Assembly: GCA_036785705.1 (NCBI GenBank)
Contig: JAWUZG010000032.1
Location: 14,960,001 to 15,024,000, forward strand
DNA from: Acanthornis magna
Taxonomy: Eukaryota > Chordata > Aves > Passeriformes > Acanthizidae
Direction: 5' to 3'
DNA length: 64,000 bases
Under the pieces are notes generated by a model that made no database searches, was not told the DNA's origin, and saw only the letters and a program-made list of their open reading frames with translations. Below, one piece after another: positions 1 to 13,260 of the stretch; position 1 is the stretch's first letter, and each line of letters opens with the position of its first letter. The position numbers were made by a program, and so were the translations under genes.

Positions 1-326
1 GAGATTAAACTCAGGCAAGAGAAGACAGCACAAAAATACATATGAAAGTGACGACATGGGAGTAAATCAAACATCAAATCAAATTTCAACATCAGAGTAT
101 TTTTTTTCATTTATGATTGATAGAAGGTTTTTACTACTTCTTTTTCCCTTTTCTTTTCTTTGTCTTTTGGTTTACAATAGAGTAAAAATCCACTTAAGAA
201 AAAGAAAGCACAGAAGCAAGTAAACCGCTAAACCCCTCTGTCAGAATAATAGCTGCACAGTCATAATGTAAAGATAGCCTAAAAGGTTGATGTAAGAACC
301 ACAAGTAAGAGAAAAGATTGTATTAC
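1..326 (-). other. CEP162: CEP162 intron 7, partial
   Basis: AT-rich intronic sequence running out of the window. No exon with acceptable splice sites and phase 1 entry was seen here. The A-rich left part and the T-rich stretch near 100-150 carry no recognisable element. Confidence 0.55.
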
Positions 327-376
327 CAGATTTCTCCTCAAGTGCAGGTTCTTCTTCTTTTTCAGCATTTTCATTT
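327..376 (-). CDS. CEP162: CEP162 exon 7 (short)
   Basis: A 50-nt exon with acceptor ...TTTATTTCTTAG and donor TCTG|GTAATA. It takes the two bases (CG) left by exon 6 and reads RNENAEKEEEPALEEKSG, an acidic low-complexity segment, leaving one base over. Its small size makes it weaker on its own. The exact phase match to exon 6 and the two consensus splice sites support it. The next exon should lie outside the window. Confidence 0.72.
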
Positions 377-1349
377 CTAAGAAATAAAATTAAAATTCTA
401 CTCTCTTTTTGGACAACAAATAAATACACTTTTTTTCTTGAAACTTTACACTCTGATACTTTGTACAATTAGTAATAAAATAAAAAATCTGATTTTTTTC
501 AGATGTATCCAACACATCCACATCCAAGAAAAGTGGTAAAGTGTCAGCAATTATTAAAATAAAGTATTTCAAGTTTTACAACTACCCAGCTAAAATTCTC
601 AATCTAACTCTTAAAATTCCTCCCTTTCTGCATTCTCTTCAACATCTACATTAACTTCTCAAAAAATATTTTTACCATCAAGGTTTGCCTCCTGTTCTGA
701 CCCTGTCACTCTGGATTAACAATATAAATTTAAAAACCACCCACCTCTCCTTTCTTTACTCTTTTCCCAAAAAATTAAAGTTTTGTTCTTACCTAAAGCT
801 CTCCAGAATTCTGCCCCTCCGTTTTCATATCAGAAGTTGCCTTTGAACTCAGCATTTTCAGCAACAGCAGCCTGAACTTCCCCTTCATCCATTTCTCTCA
901 CAGATGTTTGAACTTATTTTCACATAACTGATTATAAATGGGTTGCCCTAGTCTATGAAGATTAAGTCTCTCTCCTCTAGATTAATTTGTAATATCATAT
1001 ATAAAGGGACACAGAATCTTTCCTGATCTATTTCCTTGTTATTATCAGCTGTTACCTCTTCATTTAGTTACACCTTAAAATTAAGAATGTTAAATTGAAT
1101 TGTTGCTATTGAGTTATGCACAAGACTGTGGAGCTACATCCACTCATCACTAAATCATGCTCTCACTTTTATTTATTAAGCTCATTTCTGTCCTTTTCTT
1201 CAAGAAAAAAAGCCAAACCACAATAAACAAACAAACAAAAAACTGACCGAAATCATATACACAATATCATCCAACAAAATCTCAGTGGCCATACCCAAGT
1301 CACGTGTGCCCACTAATACAGTCCACAACTTTTCTTCCCTCTAAATTAC
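377..1349 (-). other. CEP162: CEP162 intron 6
   Basis: A 973-bp AT-rich intron between exons 6 and 7. It holds an exon-like segment with a strong TTTAG|GTAAGA donor at 793/792 (see findings), which contains an in-frame stop and has a poor acceptor. Otherwise nothing is recognised. Confidence 0.6.
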
Positions 1350-1530
1350 CGTACAAATGGTGCTAGTATGACAGAATCATTGGAATCCAGCTCTTTATTT
1401 AATCTTGCATAATCAATAGTAGAGGAAGCTTCTTGTTCAAGCTTCGCAAAGAAGATCTCTTTTTCTTCTTGTTCTTCCAAGGTATCCAATCCAACTCCCA
1501 CGATACTTTGATTAGGCCCAGAAGCCAAAG
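1350..1530 (-). CDS. CEP162: CEP162 exon 6, conserved LDTLEEQEEKE segment
   Basis: A 181-nt exon with acceptor ...TATTTAGATTCAG and donor GTACG|GTAATT. It enters in phase 1 and leaves two bases over. It encodes ALASGPNQSIVGVGLDTLEE, then QEEKEIFFAKLEQEASSTID and YARLNKELDSNDSVILAPFV. The acidic helical LDTLEEQEEKE...FFAKLE block looks the best conserved part of this N-terminal region. Intron 5, which separates it from exon 5, is only 257 bp. The long open frame flanked by good splice sites gives high confidence. Confidence 0.83.
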
Positions 1531-1787
1531 CTGAATCTAAATATCAGAAAAGAGAATAAACTGTGTCTGTGCTGTATCTCCACACAGAATAGCCATAATA
1601 GTTAACAACTAAGACAGACTCACAACATATTACAGGTCTCAAATCATCACAAACTAGTATTAGAAGCCTTCAGTTCATGAGACGCAGCTGACAGAACTGA
1701 AGAATCCCATCTTGAAATGAGATAAGGTAAACTGCTTTTAATAGTAACTTATTTAGATCCAGCTAACTTCAGGCTCTCAGTTCTCAC

Positions 1788-1940
1788 CATTTGTTTCCAG
1801 GCTGTCTCTACTCAAAGAAACAGCATCTCCATTATTTTTCTGAAGCTGCATGTTTTCCACATCCATATTTTCATGACTTTCTCCCACAGGCTGTGAAGTA
1901 TTCTGTATCTTGACAAAGTTTCCATTGGCTCCAAGCATTC
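1788..1940 (-). CDS. CEP162: CEP162 exon 5
   Basis: A 153-nt exon with acceptor ...TTTTTTCCTAG (good pyrimidine tract) and donor AATG|GTGAGA, phase 1 to phase 1, again a multiple of three. It encodes MLGANGNFVKIQNTSQPVGE, then a hydrophilic segment ending SLSRDSLETN. As I recall, the SRDSLE string is typical of the CEP162 N-terminal region. No folded domain is visible. Confidence 0.8.
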
Positions 1941-4640
1941 CTAGGAAAAAAGTTGCAATATTCTTGACTAACATCTAAAAGCTATTTGTTTGACACTTCA
2001 GTCACCTAGTCACCTTCCAGAACCATCAGTTTTAATCTCACGTTGCAGCTGCAAAGGTATGCAGTCTCACAAGTCACATTCACCTAATTTCCACTGCTGA
2101 TTTTACATGTAAATCCTTTTTAATTAATTAAGCTATCATATACATTGCCTTCCTATTCTTCATATTTGCAGACAAACCTAAAGTTCATCATGAGTCAAAT
2201 GTAACAACTACAAAAGTTCAGTTACTGTCACATTACCCATGAAAGACAATCACACACCAAGACCCTATACAGAAATTGACATTTCTTTCTTAAAAGCCAG
2301 TTCATTTTACCTAATCTACTACCTCAGATCACCATGGATTTTTTAAACTTGCTGAGCCACTGGCTTAGCAGCTACATTTCATTTGTGATTTAAAGGCTTT
2401 AAGGAAAAAAAACAGCAATAAAAGTTTCTTAAAAGTCACTGGTGAACACCCAGTTCTCCCATTCTACACATTTATGCAACTACAACTTGCAGTTGCTCCT
2501 CTTATTATAATTTCACTGTTGTGAGGGTTCGACATCACCTTAACAACTTTATGCTGGCTCTCAGGCAAAACGCTTTCTTATCTGCTTCCTTATGGAAGAC
2601 CAAGAGCCAGATATTGCAGGGCACTCCTAGTTCAAAAACTCCCTTCTGCCTTCCTGCAAAACACACACGTTTGTACTTAGATTCTGAGTAAGTTGTCATT
2701 GGAGAAGGGAGAGGAGAAAAGCTGCTTATGCATTTTACCAAATGACATATGAAATTATTTAAGAGTTCTCACAGAAGGGAAGAGAAACTAAGACAGCCTT
2801 TTCCAACTGAATCTTCAGTTGGTAACACTTAGAATTTTTTGCTCTCCCTGGCCACATGATGTTTCGACTGTAGCTGTGTCCTTGTACTGAACACACCAGG
2901 AGGGGTGAAGACACTGACAACAGCTCATTTCCTGCGGCAGGAGACTGGAGGAGATCCATACATCAATAACACTAAACCAGTCTTTCACGTGCTGACCAAG
3001 TGCTTTGGCTCTGGGCTCTTCCTCTGTTCTCTATACAGGTCCATACAGGTCCCTTTTAAAAAATGTCATACTTGCCTATATCATGACAATGGAGAATCCC
3101 TTCCATTTCGTACTGAAAATGTGCTTTGGGTGTGGGAGCGTGGGGAAAGTAGGCATCTCAACACCTTTTTCCTCCCTGCTGTGCAGCCCTCAGCACATTC
3201 ATTCCGATTATAACATCTCCCTACTAAAAAGTAGAATAGGCTTATTTTCTTGATTTTAATGACGAAATCCCCTTGCATGTTTTATTGGGAGGCTAAGAGC
3301 ATAAGATTCCACGTCTTGGAAATCCACATTCCTCTATCTAACCTCAACTCTGTACTAAATACAGTGCTCTAACTTGCTTTGCATGCAACAAGTAAGTGTC
3401 AGAGACATTGTCTAAAGGTCAAGCTCCACATGTACAGAAAGTTAATGCCTAAATAAATACATATTGCTACTACCCTGAAAAGTAGAAAATGGAAAGCTCA
3501 AACTGCTGAACCAAAATGAAAAACTACAAATAGCCCATTTCTCAGGTAGTCAAATGCAGTTATTTAAAGTAATTTACTCAGACAGCACTCTATTTCTAGT
3601 TATCAAGACAGCAAATAGGAATCTGTTTGCAGCTGGGTCACAAGTTTTTTGCAGAGCTTTAGATTAGCCATAATCTCACCAGAACTCCAACACCCTATTT
3701 TTCAATAAGAAAATATGTTAACAGAATCAATTGACAAATTGTGACTGACCTCCTAGGTAGATTTGCAAGAAAGGAGAAGGGACTATACCTCAGTAAAAAA
3801 ACAGTTAGAATGTTCAATAGAGCAAAATTTTAAAGAAAAATATTTTCCTATGGGTTTTTTTATATTTAAATTATCTCATATCCAGTGACATTTCTCAGCA
3901 GATGTACATTGATCTTGAAGGCTTCACAGGATTTTTGTAAGCTATCTAAAATACCTTGCCAATCAAGGTTTAAGTCAAATCAGAGGGTTTTTTTAAAAAA
4001 AGCACCTTACACAATAATCTGAAAATCAAATACTGTTTCTGCAGCCATTAAACTTTGAAATTTAGCTACTCTCAACACCCAGACACACCCCCCACTGCTA
4101 GTGAAGGCTAGTATGTATGTTTTTTCTCACCCTACACCATCTGAACTTTGAGAAACCTATCAAACTTGGAAAAAATATCAACTTGTATGGATTGAACAGT
4201 CTTTTCACTATGTTTTTGACTGTTTGAACAGTCCCATTGATCTCTGTGAGGCTAGCAAGAGTCATTTGTTTTTGGAGGGTGGGTATTTGTTACTTCTCAT
4301 AAAAGCTTCTTAAAGTACTAGTTACCTGGAACACCAAAGATTTTGATACCTGTATGTTTATATACAACATTTAGTAAGGAAAACGATACACAGTATTCTT
4401 TTTCAAAGTACAGCCACTTGAAATTAATTAACATAAGAACCTGAGTTTCACTCTGAAGAACATTTCTAACTACCATACTTGCAAAGAAATATTTAAAAAC
4501 ATAAATACAAAGGACTCAAACCGATAATGACAAACATCTATTTTAAAAAAGTAACTTCTTTTTTCCTAATCTGACCAAGACTGTCAGAATTGAGCCATTT
4601 TACCTTTTTAGTATCATATAAAATACAGTAAATTTGTTAC
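1941..4640 (-). other. CEP162: CEP162 intron 4
   Basis: A 2.7-kb AT-rich intron between exons 4 and 5. Open frames on both strands here (for example around 2,535-3,280) overlap in several frames, lack splice or start support and look like chance. No transposon was recognised. Confidence 0.6.
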
Positions 4641-4790
4641 CCTCAGAATTGTCTGGACTGTCAGAAGCAAGGGTTCCTTCTTCTTTGCTTAAGTATGAAT
4701 CTTTCTTGTCCTTATGAAATTTTTCCAACATTTTGGATTTAGTCAAAGCCTTGCTGCGAGATGCACTGGAAGATTTGGAGGGAGCTACTT
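4641..4790 (-). CDS. CEP162: CEP162 exon 4
   Basis: A 150-nt exon with acceptor ...GTACACTTAG and donor GAGG|GTAACA, phase 1 on both sides, so it could be skipped without a frameshift. It encodes a serine/lysine-rich disordered stretch: EVAPSKSSSASRSKALTKSK, then a short MLEKFHKDKKDSYLSKEE segment, ending DSPDNSEG across the junction. It has no recognised domain. It is assigned by splice phase and orientation between exons 3 and 5. Confidence 0.78.
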
Positions 4791-7700
4791 CTAAGTGTAC
4801 AGAAACATTTACAGATTTTAATGCATAATGGACAGGGAATAAAGAGAAGAATGAGATATGAGATTTCAAATTGACACTTCTGAAAAAGTAATATAGTTCA
4901 GTTTCTTGTACATTGAATTACCTCTCATTTTCTACCTATAAGTAAAAAATAAAGTTAATACTTATAACTTCTGAAAATATAACTACTCTTCTCCATCCTT
5001 TTTTATTTTTAAAAAGGATAAATTTTTTCTTGTTCCATATATATTTGCATTGAAATACACTGTTCCAGGAGCTCAATAAATGACTTGAAAACAAAGAAAA
5101 CTAGCAAAACTACTTCATCAGTAAAAGGTTTTTACTACAGTTTAAGAGAAAGCATCTAGACTGGTTCGAAGAAAAGTGAGAAAACATAGGTACATAAGTA
5201 TAAATTATTACTGTTAAATTATTAAGCATAAGTTATTCTTTATCACTGTCAGGAATAATAAGTGCATTTTTTTCTTAAACCTTTGTGGGGACTTGCTCAG
5301 CAGCAAATACAACAAAGGCCTTTCATTCACATTAGCAGAATTAAGTTTTAGATAACAGTACTTATGCTGAATACTGTGCTCCCATGATTGAAGAATCATA
5401 GAATGATTTGGGTTGGAAGGGACCTTACGAATCACCTAGCTCCAGTCCCCCTGCCATGGGCAGGGACAACCTTTCACTATACCAGGTTGCTCAGAGCCCC
5501 ATCCAACCTGGCCTTGAACACTTTCAAGGATGGGGCATCCACAGCATCTCTGAGCAAACTGTTCCAGTGCCTCACCACTGTCACAGCAAAGAACTTCCTC
5601 CTAATACCTAATAGAAACCTGCTCTCTTTTAGTTTGAATCTATTCCCTCTTGTCCCATCACGACAGGCTCTTGTAAAAAGTCCCTCTCCATCTTTCTTGC
5701 AGGCTCCCTTAATGCACTGCAAGGCCACAATTAGATCACCCTGAAGCCTTCTCTTTCCTAGGCTTAACAAACCTAATTCTCCCAGCCTTTCCTCATACAA
5801 AAGGTGCTCCACCCCTCTAGCCATCTTGGTGGCCTCCTCTGGACTCTTACCTGACAGCCAGACCACAGCCTTTATATACCTTAGGCTAGCCAGGTGGTGA
5901 GTGTTAGATTTTTCCACGTTTAAAGTGTCACAGTGGAAGAGGCTTTAGAATGGAATAATTCAGACAGAACTCTTAGTTATGGGTCTTTTGAGTTTACCTT
6001 GACACAAGAGAGAGTAGGCTAGGAGATAAGGCCAAATACTTCTGCTATTTAGAACAGGAGTATGGGAATATGTGACCAGAAGTTAACACAGCTCAAACAT
6101 CCAAGATAACTAAAGGAAGCTGGTGCACAGCAAGGAGAGACATGGTTTGAAATCCATTCTGATACGATGCATAGGTCCTTTATTCCCTCAACTGATGTGT
6201 AACTTCACTATCAAGGCACTACTTCTCTAGATCTATATTCTCTCACATTTACTGGGAATCTAGAAGTGTTGACAGCATGCCTCCCATCGAAAATAATGCA
6301 AACACCTGATACCTTTTAAAACAGTAATTTGAAATAACTGTGAAGGTCCTCCGATAGCCCATATTTCAAACATTAATCCTAATTTGAGAAATAAATTTAT
6401 TTTAATATTTATCTTCCAGACCGAGATGCTTCATAGCTACTCTATGCAAATGAGTCTTATGAAAACAGAGCTGCATATACACTCTAGAAAGCTAACACAG
6501 GGAGATGTTTCTATAGGCTACAAACTAGATCACTAACACAATCCAAAGACCAAGCCCCAAATATTTCACTGTCACGGCTCTCCAAAGTATTATTGATCTG
6601 CTTGAATTTAACACGAATGCCATGCTTAAATTAGTACAAGTTAATTGCTATTGTCTTTTACACAGAAGTATTTAATGGATCAATGCTTATAATTCCTACC
6701 TACTCATTGGAGTTTCTTTTCAGAGAACATAAAAAGTGACTTCACATAAAAGGCCAAACTAAAGTTACACTGACTAAAAGAACCCTGCAGATTAAACAAT
6801 TTAAGTTTTTCATTTATACTAACTGCTGTTTCCATTCCAGGGGCAGCATGTAAAAGCAGCAGAGTGGTCATCAAAGGGAAAAGAACCACATCAACAGAAA
6901 ATAAGTAAAATGCTTATCTGACTGCTGTCTTAGAAATTGAACAAGGAAAACAATGAATATTAATATTTCTTGAGTATGAAATGCAGAAAGTGTAAGAAAC
7001 TTTCTGCTCACTAAACAGGTGCTTACTACAGGTGCGAGCTTTTTGTTCAGATTTTCAAAGTTATTCCCCCCTTCCCCCAGGCTGACATTCAATACTGCCT
7101 GTCCTACTACATCACTATATGTAGTGATATATGAAACTATGACAGTTGAGCAAAAGTTCACACAGCTATTAGTATCTTCTGAAAATGACAAAAGAAGTAT
7201 GTGGCAGCTTGGTCAAATGGACAATGTGCTACGGATTTTCTATAGGAAACACACTAGTAATACAAGGTTGATACTGAATAAATATATCAAAACATATTTA
7301 ATAAAATACCAGACTGGGAATCTGAATGGGGACTCTTTTGTTCAGTATTTTCTGCTATTTCAGCACGGCTTTCTGTCAGTTTCTTCTCTTTTCTCACTTT
7401 AACAAATTTTATTTGAAAATCTTGAAAAGACAAACAGCAGGAACACACAGGCAAGCAAGACAGGAGAGGAATTCTTATTACCCAATTTCTTTTTATCATT
7501 TAAAAAACAAAAGCAAGTAGAAAAGACTACCTAGGTCTCTAACCTGTCCAATATGGAAGACAGTGTCTTGAATCATAATTTCCACATTTCAGTTTAAAGC
7601 TGAAGAACAAAGAGTTTAAACATGCCTAGAATAACTAGTGGAATTATTTTAAAATGTACTTTATACTTCTCAGCCAAAATAGCAGAAGTAGTCTACACTG

Positions 7701-10700
7701 TTACCACTGTAACCAAGTGAAGACAGGCTATTAGTTTAACTCTCTACCTATTTCCTGGCACTTCTTTAACAAGATGCCTTGGGAAAAAATACAACAAATA
7801 AGTGTAGAACACATATTTAACCTTCTCTTTGTCTTTCAAGAAAGTATGATATAGATAACAAAGTAACTAAAAATCAAACCTCAAACTGGAAACAACTTAT
7901 CAGCTTGGTGTATTACACTAGCTAATTATCCATACTTCCTTCAGATAACATTATCTCTATACAGCGACACCCAAAGACATCAAATTGAACATACAGAGCG
8001 TGTATTTGTAATGAATGCAGTGCCACACTGTGGGTGAAGCTAAGATTTATGCATTTATAGAAGTTTCATTCATGATGATGAAACAAGTTTAAAAATACTA
8101 ATTCTATTACCTGACAATCTATTGATTATATCCTACCTGCAACCAACATGAAGGTTCAAGCCTAGAAGGACACACACAAGGATCTCCACAAAATTCTGAA
8201 GCATGTTGACATTACACTTTCCAGAAATTAAATTCAGCATATTTTCATGTTTGCTAGCATTACAGCAATATTATTATTTTCTCCCATAAGGAAATGATGT
8301 TGCTATTTAGGGGACATTTACATACAGCCTTACAAAGAACTACAAGTCTAAATCATCATCTTCTCAGTCATCCAGTGCAGTAACTTACACTGTAATGCTC
8401 CTGTGCTATCATTCACTTTTAATAGGTCCGAGTGACACCCTACACAACATACACATGCTGAAGAATATTATGTATGGCAAAATGGAATTTGAGAAAGTAC
8501 TTGGAAGCATGCAAGATAAACAGAGAAATACACAGAGGAAAATATGAGCAGTTCTGGAAGCCTATCCACACTGAATTCCTTACAGTCATGTGACCTGTCA
8601 TTTCAAAACACCACAAGCACATCTACACAAACTAAAATAATAGCATAGTTTGTGGTGTGTACACATATATAAATACTCCTTTATGTGTGAGATTTATAAT
8701 TCTCACTTATAGCCACATAAAACTGCAGAGAAAAACTCAGTTTATTGCAAAGGTGGCCAAGCTGGCCTCTGCAAATGGCTCTCTTTTGACTCTAGGTTAA
8801 CTGCCCTACAACTAGACCCTATCTAGCAGAAAGACATTTGTCATAGTACACATTGTGCAACTGCTACCATTTGCAAGTGTCCAGTATGACAAATACAGCC
8901 CTTTTCTCATGGGATGACACAACTGGGAAATTCACTTCATGCCGTGGAGTTACCCCCTTCTTGCCAAGACAGAAAGGCCTCTCTGCTTGGCAATATTAAA
9001 GCACTAGGTGGGATATGGCTTACTGCATATGCTCTATGAGCATGGTATTCTATGCAGAGTGGTGACAGAGGAATATATGAAATAAAACTAATAATCTGCC
9101 TGGCAAAAATGGTGCTCATGGAAGAATTCTGTCCACAGATCTGGCACATTTGGCATACACTCCTATACTCTCAGTTTTGTTATGTCCAACTGCCAAGACA
9201 TTGCATCTTGGAGTCAAAATGCATTACACACAGATTACTTTCAAGTCCCTCCAGAAAAATCCAGCCCCTCATCAACACTATGAATATGAACAGGCCAGCT
9301 TCTTTTGCATGCAAATTGATTCCATACTGGCAAAACTGGGCAGGCTCACCTCCTGAATGTTTTTCTGAGAAGCTTTTCTTAAGAGAGACCTTAAAAAGTT
9401 TACCAGATGTATCATACAGCAATAAACTGTAGATCAGGCTTGTTTCAGTTCTAATAGCTTTACCTCTAGTTAACCTGCAGAGCTGATAAGATATTCCCAA
9501 TTTTAAAATGGACAGTGGTGAAGATCGTTTGGAAGATAACTCGATATAATCACATTGTTTCTTGTGATTCTGTTTTGAAATTTACTTAATCCATACAAAG
9601 CTTGGGCTGCCTTAAGCATCTCAGAAAAACCAATGAAACATGCTGAACTTCTAAAGTCACTAGAAAATTTTATTTGATAGTATGTAGAATAACGAGGTCA
9701 TGCTAACCTCTTAATTCTCACACTGCCCAGCAAGAGCACTCTGTCCTTACATTATTTGAAAAGCTGTAAGGAAATCATCATATCTCATAACTACCTGAAT
9801 AAGAGCTTTTTCTTAGCCATCTGAGTTTTACAGCAGAAAAAAAGCCAGAGACAGATAAGAAATCCAGCTGCCACCTATTAGGGTTAAGCCTAAATGGCAC
9901 AACTGCTGACTAGGATTTGACTCCTCACTAGGACAACACTGACAGGATACAGCTAATCTTAAAATTGGAGGCTACCAGCAGTATTTCAACTCTGCCAGAA
10001 GAAAAACTGATTTTTTTTTAACTTTCTGTTAAGGTCCACTTGCAATTAATACAAAACATGAAAATTAAGAAACCACCAGTTACTACAAGAAGAGGCAATC
10101 ACCCTGTGGAAACACTACTCATAGGCTTTACTACCCAACAAGAAAACAATGTAGAAATTAAAAAATAGGGGTGGAAATCTTGCAAACAATAATTTATTTT
10201 CTTCCAGAACTATGTGACCATGTTAATACTGAACTAGCAATCATGTCACCACAGCCCATTTTGCCTTGAGCCACAGCTCTTGGCAAGGGAAATGTTGAGA
10301 ATACTGAAGACATACATCTCGGATTCAGCTGATGTTGAAAAGTTTTTCTGCACTTTTCCAACCTATTACAAATGCTGCAGTTAGCATAAGTTTATACAAA
10401 TTCGTCTTTTTCCACCACAGTTTTGAAAACAGAAAGCTATAAAAAGTCAGTATAAAGAACAGGTTGGCTACAAAACACAGCCACAAATATTTCTACAGAA
10501 TTCTTAAGTTGTATTTTCTAATTACTTTACTATTTAAAATGTGCTTATTCTTTACAAGTTTTATTAACTCAAATCTACAGAAAAAAACAGCAGAAAGCTT
10601 GTATACAGCTTGAATATGAACCATTTTAAAAATACAAATGTATTTGACTTTTGTGCTTTAGAAACTTGCACGGTAACATTCTAAAACACCTGAGTGGCAT

Positions 10701-10791
10701 CAGCTTAATCTGAAACCAAGTCTAATAGGCAGTATGAGAAAGGACTAGTCTGACCCCCTGTGGCCAAAACATTGCAAAACTGTAAATTTAC
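4791..10791 (-). other. CEP162: CEP162 intron 3
   Basis: A 6.0-kb intron between exons 3 and 4. It contains one CR1 LINE copy at 5,389-5,870. The remainder is unique-looking AT-rich sequence in which I see no gene. Its ORFs are short and mutually overlapping. Confidence 0.6.
5389..5870 (-). mobile_element. CR1 LINE fragment, 3' end, in CEP162 intron 3
   Basis: The plus strand begins with the reverse complement of a CR1 3' end (GAATCATAGAATGATTTGGG). It runs through the well-known segment equivalent to PSLKVFKARLDGALSNLV at the end of the CR1 reverse-transcriptase protein. The minus strand is still open for about 146 codons and includes EERLGELGLLSLGKRRLQGD. The copy is 5'-truncated near 5,850-5,870, as most CR1 copies are, and lies in the sense direction of CEP162. 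The intact frame suggests a fairly young copy. Confidence 0.92.
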
Positions 10792-10930
10792 CTCCGTCAT
10801 CCGAATCCTCCTCAGATAACCACCATGGCACTGAATCCTTCTTCTTCTTTTCTTTTTTCCTGGGCTGTCCCAATCTCTCAAGGATGCTGGACTTTTTCTT
10901 TGAATTTCCAAGCGAATCATCTGAAAGAGA
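10792..10930 (-). CDS. CEP162: CEP162 exon 3
   Basis: A 139-nt exon between a TTGATTCAG acceptor and a GGAG|GTAAAT donor. It enters in phase 0 directly after the GAG that ends exon 2 and leaves one base over. It encodes SLSDDSLGNSKKKSSILERL, then a lysine-rich run (KKEKKKK), then a VPWWLSEEDSDDG motif with paired tryptophans and an acidic tail. The join ...FLKE/SLSDDS... is the part of the protein I recognise most clearly as CEP162. The other reading frames over this exon are shadows. Confidence 0.85.
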
Positions 10931-12805
10931 CTGAATCAATTGCATACAAGATTAAAGAAAGCTTTTATATTTTTACATTGTTTCAGCCACTCAGTTCTGG
11001 ACTTCTGAGTCCAGATGCCTCTCATTACTCCCCACTGTTTGTCTTTTTTTGTATATGCATGAAAAAATTGATTTAGAAACAATAACTTTATACATGTGCC
11101 ATAATAGTGCATATTTTAATAAACTCACTGCCAGAATTTGGATATATTAAAAGCTGACTGCTTCAGAGAATGTATGTTCAAATAAACAGTGTAATCAGCT
11201 CTTTTTCAGTTAGTTACGACATACAAGAACTACAACTCTGACTACATCCCTGAAGATAATGAAGTAGAGCAAAACCAATTTTGCCTTGTCCTTGCTTTGT
11301 ATGTGAATATTATTAATAGTCTAAAAATAAATGTGTACTAGCAACATTCTAGCTGCCAGCAAATCAGATTCCAGAAATTAATTTTATACTTTGTATTCAT
11401 GGAATATAATAGAAATGCCTAAGCCATTCCTACCCAACTGTGTAGTAAACTTTCGTATGTGTTAGTCACCCATGACAATTTTGACTGATGGCTTAAATCA
11501 ATGGAAAAAAAGTCTATGAGTATGGACACCATATGAATTTAAATTACCGAAGAGTAACAGGAAGGAAAAGACAACTAACCTCTGCTCTTTTACTTTAATA
11601 AAGCTCTTTGTGGCCTACAGCAGACTCAGAGCCACAATTAGCTATCCACACATTGAACAAGGAAATATTCATTAAACCAGTGCGCTGCAACCTTATGTGC
11701 TACATATTCTTTGTGCAGCGAGCTGGGGTTAAGTGGAATGGAATACTTTTTATCTAAATTTTTAGCTACAGCTGTTGAAACCAATAGTCCTAAAGTGTCT
11801 TAAAGAACACAGTGCATGGAGTTAGCAAAAGCCATCAACAGTAAGAAACAAAGAATTCACATGTGAAATGCATCACATAAAAATTTCAAAAGCTTCACTT
11901 TTGTAATAGTCACAAATAAGAAAACGTGATAGTATAAACAAAATATTAGAGGACACAGGATTGTGGATAGTTAACATGTAAAACACAAGGGTATGTTTTA
12001 TTAAAACATTTTGCAATCCACTGCCTCCCATTACATTTAAAATACTGCCATAAAAGCCTACCTTTACTATATGACTAATGCTTCAACTTCTCTGGGCTTA
12101 ACAAGAACACCAAAAAATCAAATGCCAATTACAGAAAGCTGTAATTTAAGGAAAAGTAATTATAATAAAATATTCTTATTAATATTTCTGATAAAAACAT
12201 CCTTAGAGGTTAGTTTCACTTGAGAAAACTAAATGCCTGTCATACATCTCTGAAAGAAACAAGTGCTCTGAGCCTTGCACTTTGATAAAACTCAATTTTT
12301 ATAAGTTATGAAAATGCTAGACAACAGGATGTATTGTAATTTCTTTAAGTTGCCTCCGTGACAGAACAAAACAGCTTTGAATACCTAACAAATATCCCAT
12401 AAATAACTATTTCCTTTCACTAGTCACAACACAAGCACTAGTGCCATTGTCCCCAAAGATCAGACTGCCTCCTGCTACCTGGAAGCACTGACAGGTGCTT
12501 GATGCAAGCTCTGTTATCACTTGCTGTTTCTTTTACAACGAACAGTATCCTCTGCTCTGTAAGCAGAACTTCAATGATGCACATACTCCTTTGTGGATTG
12601 TAACTAAAGAACCTGCAACTCCCACAGGTTCTGCTCAAGTTCTGGAAACTTTCTATGTCCAGCCATCTTGTCAACTGTAGACAGTAAAGCTGCAACAGCT
12701 GGGAAAGAAATGCTGACACAAAAATAGTTGTGTATTTTTCCTAATGTGTCAGTTGTCTCAACAGCAAAATTTCCAGACTTCTTTTCCTTCCTTTGAAAAA
12801 AGGTA

Positions 12806-12828
12806 AATCAATCAATCAATCAATCAAT
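12806..12828. repeat. (AATC)n microsatellite
   Basis: A perfect tetranucleotide run of nearly six units in CEP162 intron 2. Confidence 0.9.
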
Positions 12829-13220
12829 TTTTTTGACCCATAATGACTTCTCAGTACCAGTAAGTGGCATCAATTTCTCCCTTCCCCTCCTCTATAAAAC
12901 AGCCTGTCAGCCTTTCAGAAACACAGACACACACACAAACACACAAAAAGTGTCAGTTGTTTAATCTCAACATAAATAAAAGCCAAAAGAGACAGTTTTA
13001 AGAACTAGAACAACTACGTGGCACATCATCAGCATACCACCTCCTTTGCATGTGAAGGAACTTAAAAAAGACAGGTAATACAGGATTTGATCTAAAACAC
13101 TCAGACTTTCATGACCAGTGTTTTTCAATTAAACAAGTCTACTCCCAAAATATGCTTTTAGTACACAATAATATGTTAATATATTTGATCTTATGATAAA
13201 AACTTGAAACGGTTTTCAAA

Positions 13221-13260
13221 TGGTGTGTCTCTTTCAGATGTGGTGTGTCTCTTCCAGATA
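13221..13260. repeat. 20-bp tandem duplication
   Basis: Two adjacent copies of TGGTGTGTCTCTTTCAGATG differing at two positions (the second has TTCCAGATA). It resembles a duplicated polypyrimidine/AG element but lies on the strand opposite to CEP162. Confidence 0.9.
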
